Source: Bradyrhizobium sp. Arg816 (lineage in GTDB: Bacteria > Pseudomonadota > Alphaproteobacteria > Rhizobiales > Xanthobacteraceae). Taken from it: DNA of 64,000 nucleotides. Under the pieces are notes generated by a model. That model was not told the origin of the DNA and searched no databases. It saw nothing but the letters and a program-made list of their open reading frames with translations. The stretch covers positions 1-64,000 of the forward strand of contig NZ_JAPRAQ010000014.1 of assembly GCF_029989365.1 (NCBI RefSeq), in the 5' to 3' direction. Position 1 is the stretch's first letter. Each line of letters opens with the position of its first letter. A program made the translations under genes and the position numbers. Of the stretch, positions 1 through 10,926 are shown in pieces.

Positions 1-655
1 GCTCGGCGCGCACCGGCGGCACTTTCACCGGCTCGCTCTGCCGCGGAGGACGGGGCATCAGCGGAGGCTCGCTGCGGGCGATGCGCGGCGGAACCGGCTC
101 GGGGCGTGCCTCGCGCTCGGGGCGCGGCGGCAGAATCGGCTCGGGCGGAAAGCCGGCCAGTGGCGGTTCGTTGCGGCGCTCGGCCAGTGCGGGAGCGGGC
201 CGGCGGACCTCGTCGGCGAAGGAGGGACGCGGCCGCGGCGGCGGCGGCTCGGGCATTTGCGGTTCGGGATGATCGAGCAGTTCGGGCCGCGGAGCTTCGT
301 CGGTCCAGCTGCTGGTATCGGGCATCGGGGCAAGGCGCGGCGGCTCGGCGGCATTGGAACGTTGCGGAAGCTGGTCGCGGCCGGGCGCGGCGCGCACGAT
401 ATTGGGCTCGACGACGATGTCGGTGGGACCGCCAATCATCAGGAGATGCTCGACATTGTCGCGCCGGACCAGCACCAGGCGGCGCCGGCCATCGACCGCG
501 GCGGCATCGATCACGGCAAGCCGGGGCATCCGGCCGCGCTGGGTGTTGGCACCGAGCCGGCTGCTGGCGAATCGGCGAACCAACCATGCGGCGACGCCGA
601 TCAACGCCAGAACGACGATGAACGCCACGATGAAGGTGATTGGGCTGCCTTGCAT
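1..655 (-). CDS. fliO: Flagellar biosynthesis protein FliO-like, 3-prime part outside window
   Basis: The gene reads leftward and runs off the left edge, so only its first ~218 codons are seen. The ATG at 655 starts with MQGSPITFIVAF and a single hydrophobic segment (about residues 5-25) followed by an Arg-rich cytoplasmic turn, then a compact region with RRRLVLVRRDNVEHLLMIGG, which is the FliO/MopB pattern. From about residue 90 it is a long Pro/Arg/Glu-rich tail with no clear fold. FliO helps assemble the FliP pore of the flagellar type III export gate in the inner membrane. It is divergent from flgB. The long proline-rich tail is seen in rhizobial FliO-like proteins; the family call rests on the N-terminal part and the neighbourhood. 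Confidence 0.8.
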   Translation of the reverse strand, partial: MQGSPITFIVAFIVVLALIGVAAWLVRRFASSRLGANTQRGRMPRLAVIDAAAVDGRRRLVLVRRDNVEHLLMIGGPTDIVVEPNIVRAAPGRDQLPQRSNAAEPPRLAPMPDTSSWTDEAPRPELLDHPEPQMPEPPPPRPRPSFADEVRRPAPALAERRNEPPLAGFPPEPILPPRPEREARPEPVPPRIARSEPPLMPRPPRQSEPVKVPPVRAE

Positions 656-1004
656 ACTTGTCCCCGACAAATGGCGCTTTTCTCGTGCCCATGGTCAGAC
701 GCGCCGACCATCGGCGTGGGATGCCCCAAACTGCGATTTCTTAACGTCCCACGGCAAGTTTTGCCGTCCCCAGCTCTTAATAACCTATGAATCGCCCGAT
801 CCAAAACGACTTCTTGGCCTGTGCAAGGCCCGCCAAACGGTTGGGTTAATGCCACTTTTGGATGCGTAGAATCACGGGGGCGCAAAGTGGTGTTCCGTCA
901 AGGGACATGCATCGACGCCATCTTTAACCACCTGTTAACCATACACGCGGCAAATTCTGCCTAGCTTCGGGCCTTTGGTCCGAGAGGCGGAAGGAGCCGC
1001 AACG
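656..1004. promoter_or_regulatory. Divergent fliO/flgB intergenic region
   Basis: About 350 bases separate the divergent starts of fliO and flgB, so both promoters must lie here. The stretch is AT-richer than its surroundings (for example around 740-800 and 920-960). I could not recognise a convincing sigma-54 or sigma-28 promoter by eye. A purine-rich ribosome site (GGAAGGAG) lies at 989-996 just before flgB. Confidence 0.4.
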
Positions 1005-1409
1005 ATGTCCATCAACGACCTCCCGGAGCTGTCGGCGCTTCGCACCAAGATGCAGTGGCACCAGGAACGCCAGCGCGTCCTATCCGAGAACGTCTCCAAT
1101 TCCGACACGCCCAAATTCCGGCCGCGCGACCTGGTCGAGCCGAAGCTCGACAAGGCGGGGGCGGTCACCGGCTCGATGGGCCCCCTGGCGCTCACCCGCA
1201 CCAGCGGCTCCCACATGACGCCGTCAGGTGCTGCCTCGGCGTTCGACCAGAACAGGAATGCAGGTTTCGAGACCCGTCCCGCGGGCAACGCCGTCAATCT
1301 CGAGGAAGAGATGATGAAGGCCGCCAGCAACCAGATGGACTATGCGGCGGTGACCTCGCTGTATTCCAAGAGTCTGCGTCTGCTCAAGACCGCGATCGGC
1401 AAGGGCTAG
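1005..1409 (+). CDS. flgB: Flagellar basal-body rod protein FlgB
   Basis: FlgB is a proximal rod subunit of the flagellar basal body, exported by the flagellar type III system. The 134-residue product has the usual short FlgB length. Its N-terminal motif (ENVSNSDTPKFRPRDL) is the rod-protein signature in which the normal N-A-N-A-D-T is written S-N-S-D-T. The C-terminal part is the amphipathic rod helix. I chose the ATG at 1005 because GGAAGGAG lies 8 bases upstream; an upstream in-frame start at 975 lacks this. It is the first gene of the flgB-flgC-fliE-fliQ-fliR-flhB run. Confidence 0.93.
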   Translation: MSINDLPELSALRTKMQWHQERQRVLSENVSNSDTPKFRPRDLVEPKLDKAGAVTGSMGPLALTRTSGSHMTPSGAASAFDQNRNAGFETRPAGNAVNLEEEMMKAASNQMDYAAVTSLYSKSLRLLKTAIGKG

Positions 1410-1482
1410 AGCATGATCCGGAAAAGTGTGCGGCGGTTTTCCCTCGCGACAAACGCGGAGCGTTTGCGCGGAGATCATGCTC
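1409..1482. repeat. Palindromic element between flgB and flgC
   Basis: GAGCATGATC at the left and GATCATGCTC at the right form perfect 10-base inverted ends of a ~74-base element, with an inner inverted pair around AAACGC/GCGTTT. The left end overlaps the flgB stop codon. Elements with this GAGCATGATCCGGAAAAG beginning are widely dispersed in Bradyrhizobium and relatives (known from general experience, not checked here). It could form an intercistronic RNA hairpin. Confidence 0.7.
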
Positions 1483-1503
1483 AAGAGCTAAGGGAAGCGC
1501 ATC

Positions 1504-1929
1504 ATGGCGAATGACAGCAGCGACTTTGCCCGCTCGATGGCGATCGCGACCTCCGGCCTGCGCGCGCAGGCCGGGCGCATGCGGGTGATCTCCGAAAACA
1601 TCGCGAACGCGGATTCGACCTCGCAGACATCAGGCGGCGATCCCTACCGGCGCAAGGTGCCGACCTTCTCCTCCGCGCTCGACCGCACGCTCGACGCGCA
1701 GGTCGTCACCCTCGGCAGGATCAAGCCGGACCAGTCGAACTTTCGCACCAAATACGAGCCGAACAATCCGGCGGCTGATGCGACCGGCAACGTCAAATAT
1801 CCCAACGTGAACTCGGTGGTCGAGATGACCGACATGCGCGACGCGCAGCGGTCCTACGAGGCCAATCTCAACATCATCAGTGCGACGCGCCGGATGATCC
1901 AGCGCACGCTCGACATCCTCAAGAGCTGA
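1504..1929 (+). CDS. flgC: Flagellar basal-body rod protein FlgC
   Basis: FlgC is a second proximal rod subunit. The 141-residue protein carries the rod signature (RVISENIANADSTSQTSGGDPYRRK, about residues 28-52) and the C-terminal FlgC-type helix (VEMTDMRDAQRSYEANLNII). The length matches the family. It follows flgB after a palindromic spacer and precedes fliE by 16 bases, which fits one operon. Confidence 0.95.
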   Translation: MANDSSDFARSMAIATSGLRAQAGRMRVISENIANADSTSQTSGGDPYRRKVPTFSSALDRTLDAQVVTLGRIKPDQSNFRTKYEPNNPAADATGNVKYPNVNSVVEMTDMRDAQRSYEANLNIISATRRMIQRTLDILKS

Positions 1930-1945
1930 ACAGGACATTTGAGCC

Positions 1946-2254
1946 ATGGCATCACCGACAATCGCAGCCAATGCTTATGCCAACCTCGCCCGCGTGCTGG
2001 AGAACAGCGGCGCCGGCAAGGGCAGCGAAGCGAGCGGGCAGTCTTTCGCGTCGCTGCTGAAAGACGCTGTCGGCAGCGTCATGGAGTCCGGCCGCAAGTC
2101 CGACGCGCAGACGGTGGCGATGGCCGCCGGCAAGGCCAACGTGATGGACGTAGTAACGGCGGTCGCCGACACCGACGTCGCGGTGTCGACGCTGGTCTCG
2201 GTCCGCGACCGCGTGATCGCGGCATATGAAGACATCATGAAGATGCCGATCTGA
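1946..2254 (+). CDS. fliE: Flagellar hook-basal body complex protein FliE
   Basis: FliE is the adaptor between the MS ring and the proximal rod and is the first rod protein exported. The 102-residue product has the family C-terminal pattern: a helix ending in VVTAVADTDVAVSTLVSVRDRVIAAYEDIMKMPI. The typical length is about 100 residues. It lies 16 bases after flgC. A palindromic repeat separates it from fliQ. Confidence 0.95.
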   Translation: MASPTIAANAYANLARVLENSGAGKGSEASGQSFASLLKDAVGSVMESGRKSDAQTVAMAAGKANVMDVVTAVADTDVAVSTLVSVRDRVIAAYEDIMKMPI

Positions 2255-2280
2255 TTTTTGGCGCTCGCGCTCGCCCCAAT

Positions 2281-2367
2281 CGTCATTGCGAGCGAAGCGA
2301 AGCAATCCAGAATCTTTTTTGCTGGCGACAGTCTGGATTGCTTCGCTGCGCGCTCGCAAAGACGGGG
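2281..2367. repeat. REP-like palindrome between fliE and fliQ (family 1)
   Basis: The left arm CGTCATTGCGAGCGAAGCGA and AGCAATCCAG is answered by CTGGATTGCTTCGCTGCG and CTCGCAAAGACG on the right, giving a long imperfect hairpin. The same arms occur at 14643-14762 and 16697-16778. It lies inside the flagellar operon and may act as an RNA stem-loop between fliE and fliQ. Confidence 0.85.
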
Positions 2368-2430
2368 ATAAGCCTTTGCTTCGCTCGGAACAGGGGTGAG
2401 GAGGCGAGAAATGAACAAGGAATTCTGCAC

Positions 2431-2694
2431 ATGACCGGACCTGAAACCCTCGACGTCGCGCGTGATGCGATCTGGACCATCGTGATCGTGTCGTCGCCGC
2501 TGATGGTGGTCGGCCTCGTTGTCGGCGTCGTCGTGTCGCTGTTCCAGGCGCTGACGCAGATCCAGGAACAGACGCTGATCTACGTGCCGAAGATCCTGGC
2601 CATCTTCGCCACGATGCTGCTGGCGCTGCCGTTCATGGCTGACGCACTCCATTCCCACATGATGCGGATCTCGTCGCGAATCATCGGCGGCTGA
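2431..2694 (+). CDS. fliQ: Flagellar export apparatus protein FliQ
   Basis: FliQ is an integral membrane component of the type III export gate with FliP and FliR. The 87-residue length and two hydrophobic hairpin segments (IVIVSSPLMVVGLVVGVVVSLFQAL and KILAIFATMLLALPFM) are diagnostic, as is the LTQIQEQTL turn between them. I take the ATG at 2431; in-frame starts further left would place the REP-like element inside the protein. It lies 17 bases upstream of fliR. Confidence 0.94.
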   Translation: MTGPETLDVARDAIWTIVIVSSPLMVVGLVVGVVVSLFQALTQIQEQTLIYVPKILAIFATMLLALPFMADALHSHMMRISSRIIGG

Positions 2695-2711
2695 GGCACA
2701 ATGCGCCCGAC

Positions 2712-3482
2712 ATGCGCATCGACGTCTCGCTGCTGCCGGCGCTCGCCGCTTCCTTCATGCTCGCCTTCGCCCGGGTCGGTGCGATGGTGATGCTGTTGCC
2801 GGGGCTGGGCGAGACCAACATTCCGACGCGGATCAAGCTGGCGATCGCGCTGCTGCTCACGCTGATCATCCTGCCGCTGCATCGCAACGCCTACCACGTC
2901 GACATGGGCTCGATCGCGCCGCTGCTGGTCATGATGCTGCATGAGATCGTGATCGGCATCGTGCTGGGGGCGACCGCGCGCGTGACGTTGTCGGCGCTTC
3001 AGGTCGCGGGCGCCGTGATTGCGCAGCAGATGGGGCTCGGGTTCGTCACTTCGGTCGATCCGACGCAGGGACAGCAGGGCGTGCTGGTCGGCAATTTCCT
3101 GACCATGCTCGGGGTGACGCTGCTGTTTGCCACCGACAGCCATCACCTGGTGATCGCCGCGCTGAACGACAGCTACACGATCTTCGCGCCGGGAGAGACC
3201 GTATCGAGCGGCGACGTCGCTTCGCTGGCGACGCGCGCCTTTGCCGCCGCGTTCAGCCTGGGCTTGCAACTTTCCGGACCGTTTCTGGTGTTCGGCCTCG
3301 TCTTCAACATCGGGCTCGGCGTGCTGGCGCGGCTGATGCCGCAGATGCAGGTCTATTTCGTCGGCGTGCCGCTGTCGATCTTCGCGGGCTTCCTGGTGCT
3401 CGCCGTGGTGCTCACCGCGATGATGGGCACGTATCTCGACTATTTCATCGGTGTGATGCACCAGATGATGCCGCTCAGATAG
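2712..3482 (+). CDS. fliR: Flagellar biosynthetic protein FliR
   Basis: FliR (256 residues, normal size) is a polytopic inner-membrane protein that completes the export gate. It shows about six hydrophobic segments and family landmarks such as FARVGAMVMLLPGLGE near the N terminus and GVLARLMPQMQVYFVGVPLSI near the C terminus. It is followed after 7 bases by flhB, with which FliR interacts; in some species the two are fused. Confidence 0.95.
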   Translation: MRIDVSLLPALAASFMLAFARVGAMVMLLPGLGETNIPTRIKLAIALLLTLIILPLHRNAYHVDMGSIAPLLVMMLHEIVIGIVLGATARVTLSALQVAGAVIAQQMGLGFVTSVDPTQGQQGVLVGNFLTMLGVTLLFATDSHHLVIAALNDSYTIFAPGETVSSGDVASLATRAFAAAFSLGLQLSGPFLVFGLVFNIGLGVLARLMPQMQVYFVGVPLSIFAGFLVLAVVLTAMMGTYLDYFIGVMHQMMPLR

Positions 3483-3489
3483 GTGATCG

Positions 3490-4569
3490 ATGGCAGACGA
3501 CAACGATCCCGACAGTCAAACAGAAGACCCGACACAAAAGCGCCTCGAAGAGGCGCTCGAACGCGGCGACGTCGCCAAGAGCCAGGAGATCAACACCTGG
3601 TTCATGATCGCGGGCGGCACGCTCGTGGTCTCCACCTTCTCGGGCTCGGTGGGCAGCGGGCTGGTGACGCCGATGCGCAACCTGCTCGCCAACTCCTGGA
3701 TGATCAAGACCGACGGCAGGGCTCTGCTCGCGCTGATGCAGCAGATCGAGGTCGCCGTGCTCGCAGCGATCGGCGTGCCCCTGCTGATGCTGGTGCTGGC
3801 GGCGATTGCCGGTAACGTGCTCCAGCATCGCCTGGTCTGGTCGGCCGAATCCCTCAAACCCAAATTCAGCAAGCTGTCGCCGGCCGAGGGCTTCAAGCGC
3901 ATCTTCGGCAAGCAGGCGGCCGCGAACTTCCTCAAGGGGCTCGGCAAGCTGATCGTGCTCGGCGCGGTCATGACCGTGGTCCTGTGGCCGGAGCGCCATC
4001 GCATGGAGGCGATGGTCAGGCTCGATCCGGCCGCCATGCTGGGCGCCAGCACCAGCCTGACCATTCATCTGCTCGGCGCAGTGGTCGCGGCGCTCGCGAT
4101 CATCGCCATTGGCGACTATTTCTTCCAGTATCGCAGCTGGTTCCAGCGGCAGAAGATGTCGCTCCAGGAGATCAAGGAAGAGTTCAAGCAGTCCGAAGGC
4201 GACCCGCACATCAAGGGCAAGCTCCGGCAATTGCGCCAGCAGCGCTCCAAGAAGCGCATGATGGCGGCGGTTCCCAAGGCCTCCGTGATCATCACCAACC
4301 CGACCCACTATTCGATTGCGCTGTCCTACGAGCGCGGAATGTCTGCGCCGATCTGCGTCGCCAAGGGCGTCGACAACCTCGCCTTCAAGATCCGGGAGAT
4401 CGCCCGAGAGCACGACATCCCGATCGTCGAGAACGTGCCGCTCGCCCGCGCGCTCTATGCCACCGTCGAAATCGACCAGGAAATCCCGACCGAGCACTAC
4501 CATGCGGTCGCCGAGGTCATCGGTTACGTCATGCGGCTGAAGCACGGATTCGGTGCCGGACGCGGATAA
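3490..4569 (+). CDS. flhB: Flagellar export switch protein FlhB
   Basis: FlhB is the substrate-specificity switch of the flagellar export apparatus. The 359-residue protein starts with the typical charged tail (DPDSQTEDPTQKRLEEALERGDVAKSQEIN), has four hydrophobic segments, and carries the autocleavage motif N-P-T-H at residues 270-273. Cleavage would follow Asn270. All landmarks of a functional FlhB are present. It is the last gene of the flagellar run; cckA begins 154 bases downstream. Confidence 0.96.
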   Translation: MADDNDPDSQTEDPTQKRLEEALERGDVAKSQEINTWFMIAGGTLVVSTFSGSVGSGLVTPMRNLLANSWMIKTDGRALLALMQQIEVAVLAAIGVPLLMLVLAAIAGNVLQHRLVWSAESLKPKFSKLSPAEGFKRIFGKQAAANFLKGLGKLIVLGAVMTVVLWPERHRMEAMVRLDPAAMLGASTSLTIHLLGAVVAALAIIAIGDYFFQYRSWFQRQKMSLQEIKEEFKQSEGDPHIKGKLRQLRQQRSKKRMMAAVPKASVIITNPTHYSIALSYERGMSAPICVAKGVDNLAFKIREIAREHDIPIVENVPLARALYATVEIDQEIPTEHYHAVAEVIGYVMRLKHGFGAGRG

Positions 4570-4723
4570 AATACCCGAAAAGTACCGGAAATGGCCGTAA
4601 TCTGGGAATCAGCGTACCTTTCGCCCTTGCTGCCCTTGCGCCTGCGGGTCCGATTCAGGCAGGGAGGACCCCACGCGCCCCGTAGCGCGTTGATTCTCTG
4701 CCGACAGGCTGTGCCAGCTTGAA

Positions 4724-7306
<2,583 letters not shown>

Positions 7307-7328
7307 CGGCGCGCGCTCGTCACGTTCT

Positions 7329-7346
7329 CCGTCATTGCAATGACGG
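7329..7346. repeat. Collapsed end-to-end palindrome
   Basis: CCGTCATTGCAATGACGG is a perfect 18-base palindrome made only of the two outer ends (CCGTCATTGC and GCAATGACGG) of the family 1 REP-like element seen at 14643 and 16697. It may be a deletion derivative. It lies just after the cckA stop and might act as a weak hairpin. Confidence 0.5.
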
Positions 7347-7529
7347 GGAAAAGCGGAATTCGCCTCGTAAGCCCGCCGGTAACCCGCGACCGCTGTTCCT
7401 CCGGCTCCCCGGCCAAACCCCCGCCAAATATGGGCTTTTGCCACATCCCCGCGACTGAGGGCCGCAGCCATAAGTTCCGAAACCGGCTTCACTTTTCGGG
7501 AAGTCTGCCCATCTTAGGAGCACGTCCCC

Positions 7530-8546
7530 ATGCCGGGGATTTGGGAAACGCACATGACTTTCTCGCAACGCTCCCTCACTCTCTTCAAGACCCTCGCCGT
7601 CATGCTGGCGCTTGCGCTGCCGACTGCGCTGGTGATTTCGTCCGCCGACGCCCGCGTCGGTGGTGGCATGTCGTCGGGTTCGCGCGGTTCGCGCACCTAT
7701 TCGGCGCCGCCTTCGACCACGACCGCGCCGGGCTCGACCTCGCAGTTCAACCGCACCTATACCCAGCCGGGTGCCGGCATGAATTCGGCTGCCGCCGCAC
7801 CCGCGCGTGGCGGCCTGTTCGGCCGCGCCGGTGGCTTCATGGGCGGCCTTGCGGCCGGCTTCCTCGGCGCCGGCCTGCTCGGCATGCTGTTCGGCGGCGG
7901 CCTGTTCGGTGGCCTCGGCGGCCTGTCGTCAATCATTGGCCTGATCATCCAGATCGCGCTCGTGGTGTTGGTGGTGCGGCTGGCGATGTCGTGGTGGCAG
8001 CGCCGCCATACGCAGCAGGCGGCCTACGCCAATGCTGATGCAGGTAGCGGTCCGGGACCGCAGACGAACTATCGCAGCGGCCTCGGTGGCGGCAGCCTCG
8101 GCGGTGGACTTGGTGGCTTCGGCTTCGGCGCCAACAACGCACCGCTCGAGATCAAGCCTGACGACTATGAGGCGTTCGAGCGCCTGCTCGGCGATGTCCA
8201 GGCCGCCTGGTCGAACGAGGACGTGGCCAAGCTGCACACGCTCGCGACGCCGGAAATGGTCTCCTATTTCGAGCAGGACCTTGGCCAGAACCGCGCGCGC
8301 AACGTTGTCAACAAGGTGACCAACGTCAAGCTGTTGCAGGGCGACCTCGCGGAGGCCTGGCGCGAAGGCGAGACCGAATACGCCACGGTGGCGCTGCGCT
8401 TCGCCCTCACCGACAAGACGCTGGACCGCAACAGCGGTGCGGTTGTCGCCGGCAGCGAGCAGCCGGGCGAGGCGACCGAGATCTGGACCTTCGCCCGCCG
8501 TCCAGGCAACGGCTGGGAATTGTCGGCGATCCAGCAGACCAACTGA
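7530..8546 (+). CDS. Tim44/TimA domain inner-membrane protein
   Basis: The 338-residue product has a signal-like N terminus (LAVMLALALPTALVISSADA), a Gly/Ser-rich low-complexity stretch (about residues 50-105), a hydrophobic glycine-zipper segment (FMGGLAAGFLGAGLLGMLFGGG), a second membrane segment (IIGLIIQIALVVLVVRLAMSWW) and a C-terminal Tim44-like domain (about 205-338: DDYEAFERLLGDVQAAWSNEDVAKLHTLATPEMVSYFEQDL). Tim44-like domains bind lipids; the bacterial role is unknown. A GGAG at 7516-7519 supports the ATG at 7530; an ATG at 7554 would start a more typical signal peptide. A strong terminator follows. Confidence 0.85.
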   Translation: MPGIWETHMTFSQRSLTLFKTLAVMLALALPTALVISSADARVGGGMSSGSRGSRTYSAPPSTTTAPGSTSQFNRTYTQPGAGMNSAAAAPARGGLFGRAGGFMGGLAAGFLGAGLLGMLFGGGLFGGLGGLSSIIGLIIQIALVVLVVRLAMSWWQRRHTQQAAYANADAGSGPGPQTNYRSGLGGGSLGGGLGGFGFGANNAPLEIKPDDYEAFERLLGDVQAAWSNEDVAKLHTLATPEMVSYFEQDLGQNRARNVVNKVTNVKLLQGDLAEAWREGETEYATVALRFALTDKTLDRNSGAVVAGSEQPGEATEIWTFARRPGNGWELSAIQQTN

Positions 8547-8567
8547 TCGCACGCAGGTTAAAGACAA

Positions 8568-8602
8568 GGGCGTCGTGCTTCGGCACGGCGCCCTTTTTCT
8601 TT
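8568..8602 (+). terminator. Rho-independent terminator after the Tim44-domain gene
   Basis: GGGCGTCGTGC, a TTCG tetraloop and GCACGGCGCCC form a long stem, followed by TTTTTCTTT on the plus strand, 21 bases after the stop codon. Confidence 0.9.
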
Positions 8603-8714
8603 GAGCCGCTGATATCCTGATACGGCCGACCAATTGCGCGAAGCACTTAATTGCTTGTTGCCCGCGCAGAGCTCCCGCAATTTCGCGCCTGCCGGTTCGA
8701 GAGGGAGATATTCG

Positions 8715-10100
8715 GTGAGCCAGTCTGTCGCGCGCTCCAGGACAAATCACGAAACCATTGCCAGGAATTCGTCCCTGCCGCTGGAGGCGATCGAAACGGC
8801 GTATGACCGGATCGAGGCCGAGCGAGACCGCAATTGCTGGATCTATCTCCGCCCGCGGGAGGAGGCGCTCGAAGCATGCCGGAAGCTCGTGGCGCGCGCG
8901 CGGACAGGCGAAAATCTTCCACTGCTCGGCATTCCCTTTGGTGTGAAGGACAATATCGATGTCGAGGGAATGCCGACCACGGCCGCATGCCCGGCATTTA
9001 GCTACACGCCCTGGCATTCCGCGCACAGCGTCGAACGCCTCACCGCGGCCGGCGCAATTTGTCTCGGAAAGACCAATCTCGATCAGTTCGCCACAGGCCT
9101 GTCCGGTGCACGTTCGCCCTATGGCCCCTGCGCGTCGGTTGCCGATGCGCGCTATATTGCGGGCGGCTCCAGTTCCGGGTCCGCGGTCGCCGTGGCGGCC
9201 GGGCACGTCGCGTTCGCGCTCGGCACCGATACCGGCGGGTCCGGCCGCATACCTGCCGGCTTCAACAACATCGTCGGAATCAAGCCGACCGTTGGGCTGG
9301 TGTCATCACGCGGGCTGGTGCCGAATTGCCCGACGATCGATTGCGTTTCGGTGTTCTGCAACACTGTCAGCGACGGCGAGGCGATCATCGAAATCATCGA
9401 AGGGTTCGATTTCGAAGATCCCTACAGCCGCTTGCCCAGGGCCTTTTCTTTCGCCACAGGGACGGTGCCATCCTTCCGCTTCGGCCGCATCGCGTCCGCC
9501 GATCTCGAATGCTTCGGCATGCCGGAATGCGGCGAGCTCTATGAGCGCGCCTGCGAGCGTTTCACGCAGATCGGGGGAACGGCGATCGAGGTGGACTTCG
9601 CGCCGTTCCGCCAGGCCGGGGAGTTGATGTTCAGCGGACCCTGGGTCGCGGAGCGGCACTCGGCCATCGCTTCGCTCATGGACATCGATTCCGGCTCCCT
9701 GCTTGATGTCACGAGGACCGTGCTGGGCTCAGCCGCTGGGTATTCGGCGATCGACACGTTTGGTGCCATTCACCGGCTGCACCGGCTTCGCCGCGACGCC
9801 GAGGCGATCTTTGCGGGTATCGATGCGCTGGTGGTCCCGACCGCACCGCGGCCGTTCACGCTGGAGGAGATGGATCGCGATCCGATCACCCTCAACAATC
9901 GCCTCGGCTACTACTCGTACTTTGCCAATCTGCTCGATCTGTGCGGCGTGGCGGTTCCGAACGCGACATTGCCGAACGGCATGCCCATGGGCGTGACCCT
10001 GCTGGCGCCGGCCTGGCATGATCGCGCGCTGATCGGACTGGCGCGGCGGTTCGAGGTCAGTGCAGGCCGAGCGGCGTTCGAATTGAAGTCTGGTGGCTGA
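8715..10100 (+). CDS. Amidase-signature hydrolase, allophanate hydrolase (AtzF/DUR)-like
   Basis: This is an amidase-signature enzyme of 461 residues. The Ser-cisSer-Lys triad is visible: Lys78 in GVKDN, the cis-Ser (about residue 152) in GGSSSGS and the nucleophile Ser176 in TDTGGSGRIPAG. The Lys-to-nucleophile spacing of 98 and Ser-Ser spacing of 24 equal what I recall for AtzF allophanate hydrolase. It lacks the ~130-residue C-terminal domain of AtzF. The likely reaction is hydrolysis of allophanate or another carbonyl-amide to ammonia. I chose GTG 8715 because GAGGGAGA precedes it. It converges with the Crp/Fnr gene and lies beside a NitT-type importer, so a role in nitrogen scavenging is an inference. 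Confidence 0.8.
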   Translation: MSQSVARSRTNHETIARNSSLPLEAIETAYDRIEAERDRNCWIYLRPREEALEACRKLVARARTGENLPLLGIPFGVKDNIDVEGMPTTAACPAFSYTPWHSAHSVERLTAAGAICLGKTNLDQFATGLSGARSPYGPCASVADARYIAGGSSSGSAVAVAAGHVAFALGTDTGGSGRIPAGFNNIVGIKPTVGLVSSRGLVPNCPTIDCVSVFCNTVSDGEAIIEIIEGFDFEDPYSRLPRAFSFATGTVPSFRFGRIASADLECFGMPECGELYERACERFTQIGGTAIEVDFAPFRQAGELMFSGPWVAERHSAIASLMDIDSGSLLDVTRTVLGSAAGYSAIDTFGAIHRLHRLRRDAEAIFAGIDALVVPTAPRPFTLEEMDRDPITLNNRLGYYSYFANLLDLCGVAVPNATLPNGMPMGVTLLAPAWHDRALIGLARRFEVSAGRAAFELKSGG

Positions 10101-10110
10101 CGGACGGATA

Positions 10111-10836
10111 TTATTCCATCTCTTGCTCGAGCGTCGAAAGATCCAGGATCGAAATCACGGATCTGTCGTACCTGATCACGCCTTCCTCCTGGAGCCGTGC
10201 GAGCTGTACTGTCACCCATTGGCGGGTGGATCCGATGAGATTGGCGAGATCGCCGTGGGTAAACGGCATCCCGATGACGATCTCGCCGTCGCGCTTCACG
10301 CCGTAGACATGCGACAGGAAGATCAACAGGCTATGTAGCCGTTCCGTCACCGAGCGCGTCCCGAGCATCTGGGCCATCGCCGAATAGCATCGCGCCTTGA
10401 AGGCCAGGGCATCCAGCAAGGCGACGGCGATCGCCGGCGATTCCAGCGCAAGCCGCCGCAGCGCCAGTCCCGGCATGAACGTCAACAGGCTGGGTTCGGC
10501 CGCAACCGATGACCACATGTGCGGGCCCGTTCCGAATATATCGGGGCCACCGACGAAGTTGCCGGGAAACCAGTAGGCGAGCGTGACCTCACGCCCCGAC
10601 GGCGCCGCATAGTAGCTGCGTATGCGTCCCTCGCTGATCAGGTAGATCCCAGCCTGTGTGTCGCCCTGAGACCAAACCAGTTGGCCGGCTTCCAGGGCCT
10701 TCTCGCGTCCGATCGCACGCAACCGATTGCTATCAGCCCGGTTGAGACCGTCCAGCAAGCCGGGCAGCGGCCTGACGAGATTGTCCGACTCGGCCAGCAT
10801 CACGCCTGCCGCTATCGCGCTATTCGCCCTGTGCAT
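10111..10836 (-). CDS. Crp/Fnr family transcriptional regulator
   Basis: The 241-residue protein has an N-terminal cyclic-nucleotide-binding-type beta barrel (about residues 35-130, GDTQAGIYLISEGRIRSYYAAPSGREVTLAYWFPGNFVGG) and a C-terminal winged helix-turn-helix (FTHGDLANLIGSTRQWVTVQLARLQEEGVI). There is no N-terminal Fnr-type cysteine cluster, and the barrel lacks an obvious cAMP-binding RxS motif, so its signal is unknown. The ATG at 10836 has GGGGAG six bases upstream; a further start at 10863 does not. It probably controls the flanking amidase and/or the importer. Confidence 0.85.
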   Translation of the reverse strand: MHRANSAIAAGVMLAESDNLVRPLPGLLDGLNRADSNRLRAIGREKALEAGQLVWSQGDTQAGIYLISEGRIRSYYAAPSGREVTLAYWFPGNFVGGPDIFGTGPHMWSSVAAEPSLLTFMPGLALRRLALESPAIAVALLDALAFKARCYSAMAQMLGTRSVTERLHSLLIFLSHVYGVKRDGEIVIGMPFTHGDLANLIGSTRQWVTVQLARLQEEGVIRYDRSVISILDLSTLEQEME

Positions 10837-10926
10837 CGCCGGCTCCCCTGTGAGACCCGGCATCGATTATTCAAGAACCATGCCAGCGCGCTGCGGGCTG
10901 CCTCTCGATTTCCAAGTTCTGGGCGA

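Noticed and set aside
58..435. Open frame of 125 codons on the minus strand
   Set aside because: It is a different frame of the fliO-like gene; its Pro/Arg/Ser-rich translation shows no domain.
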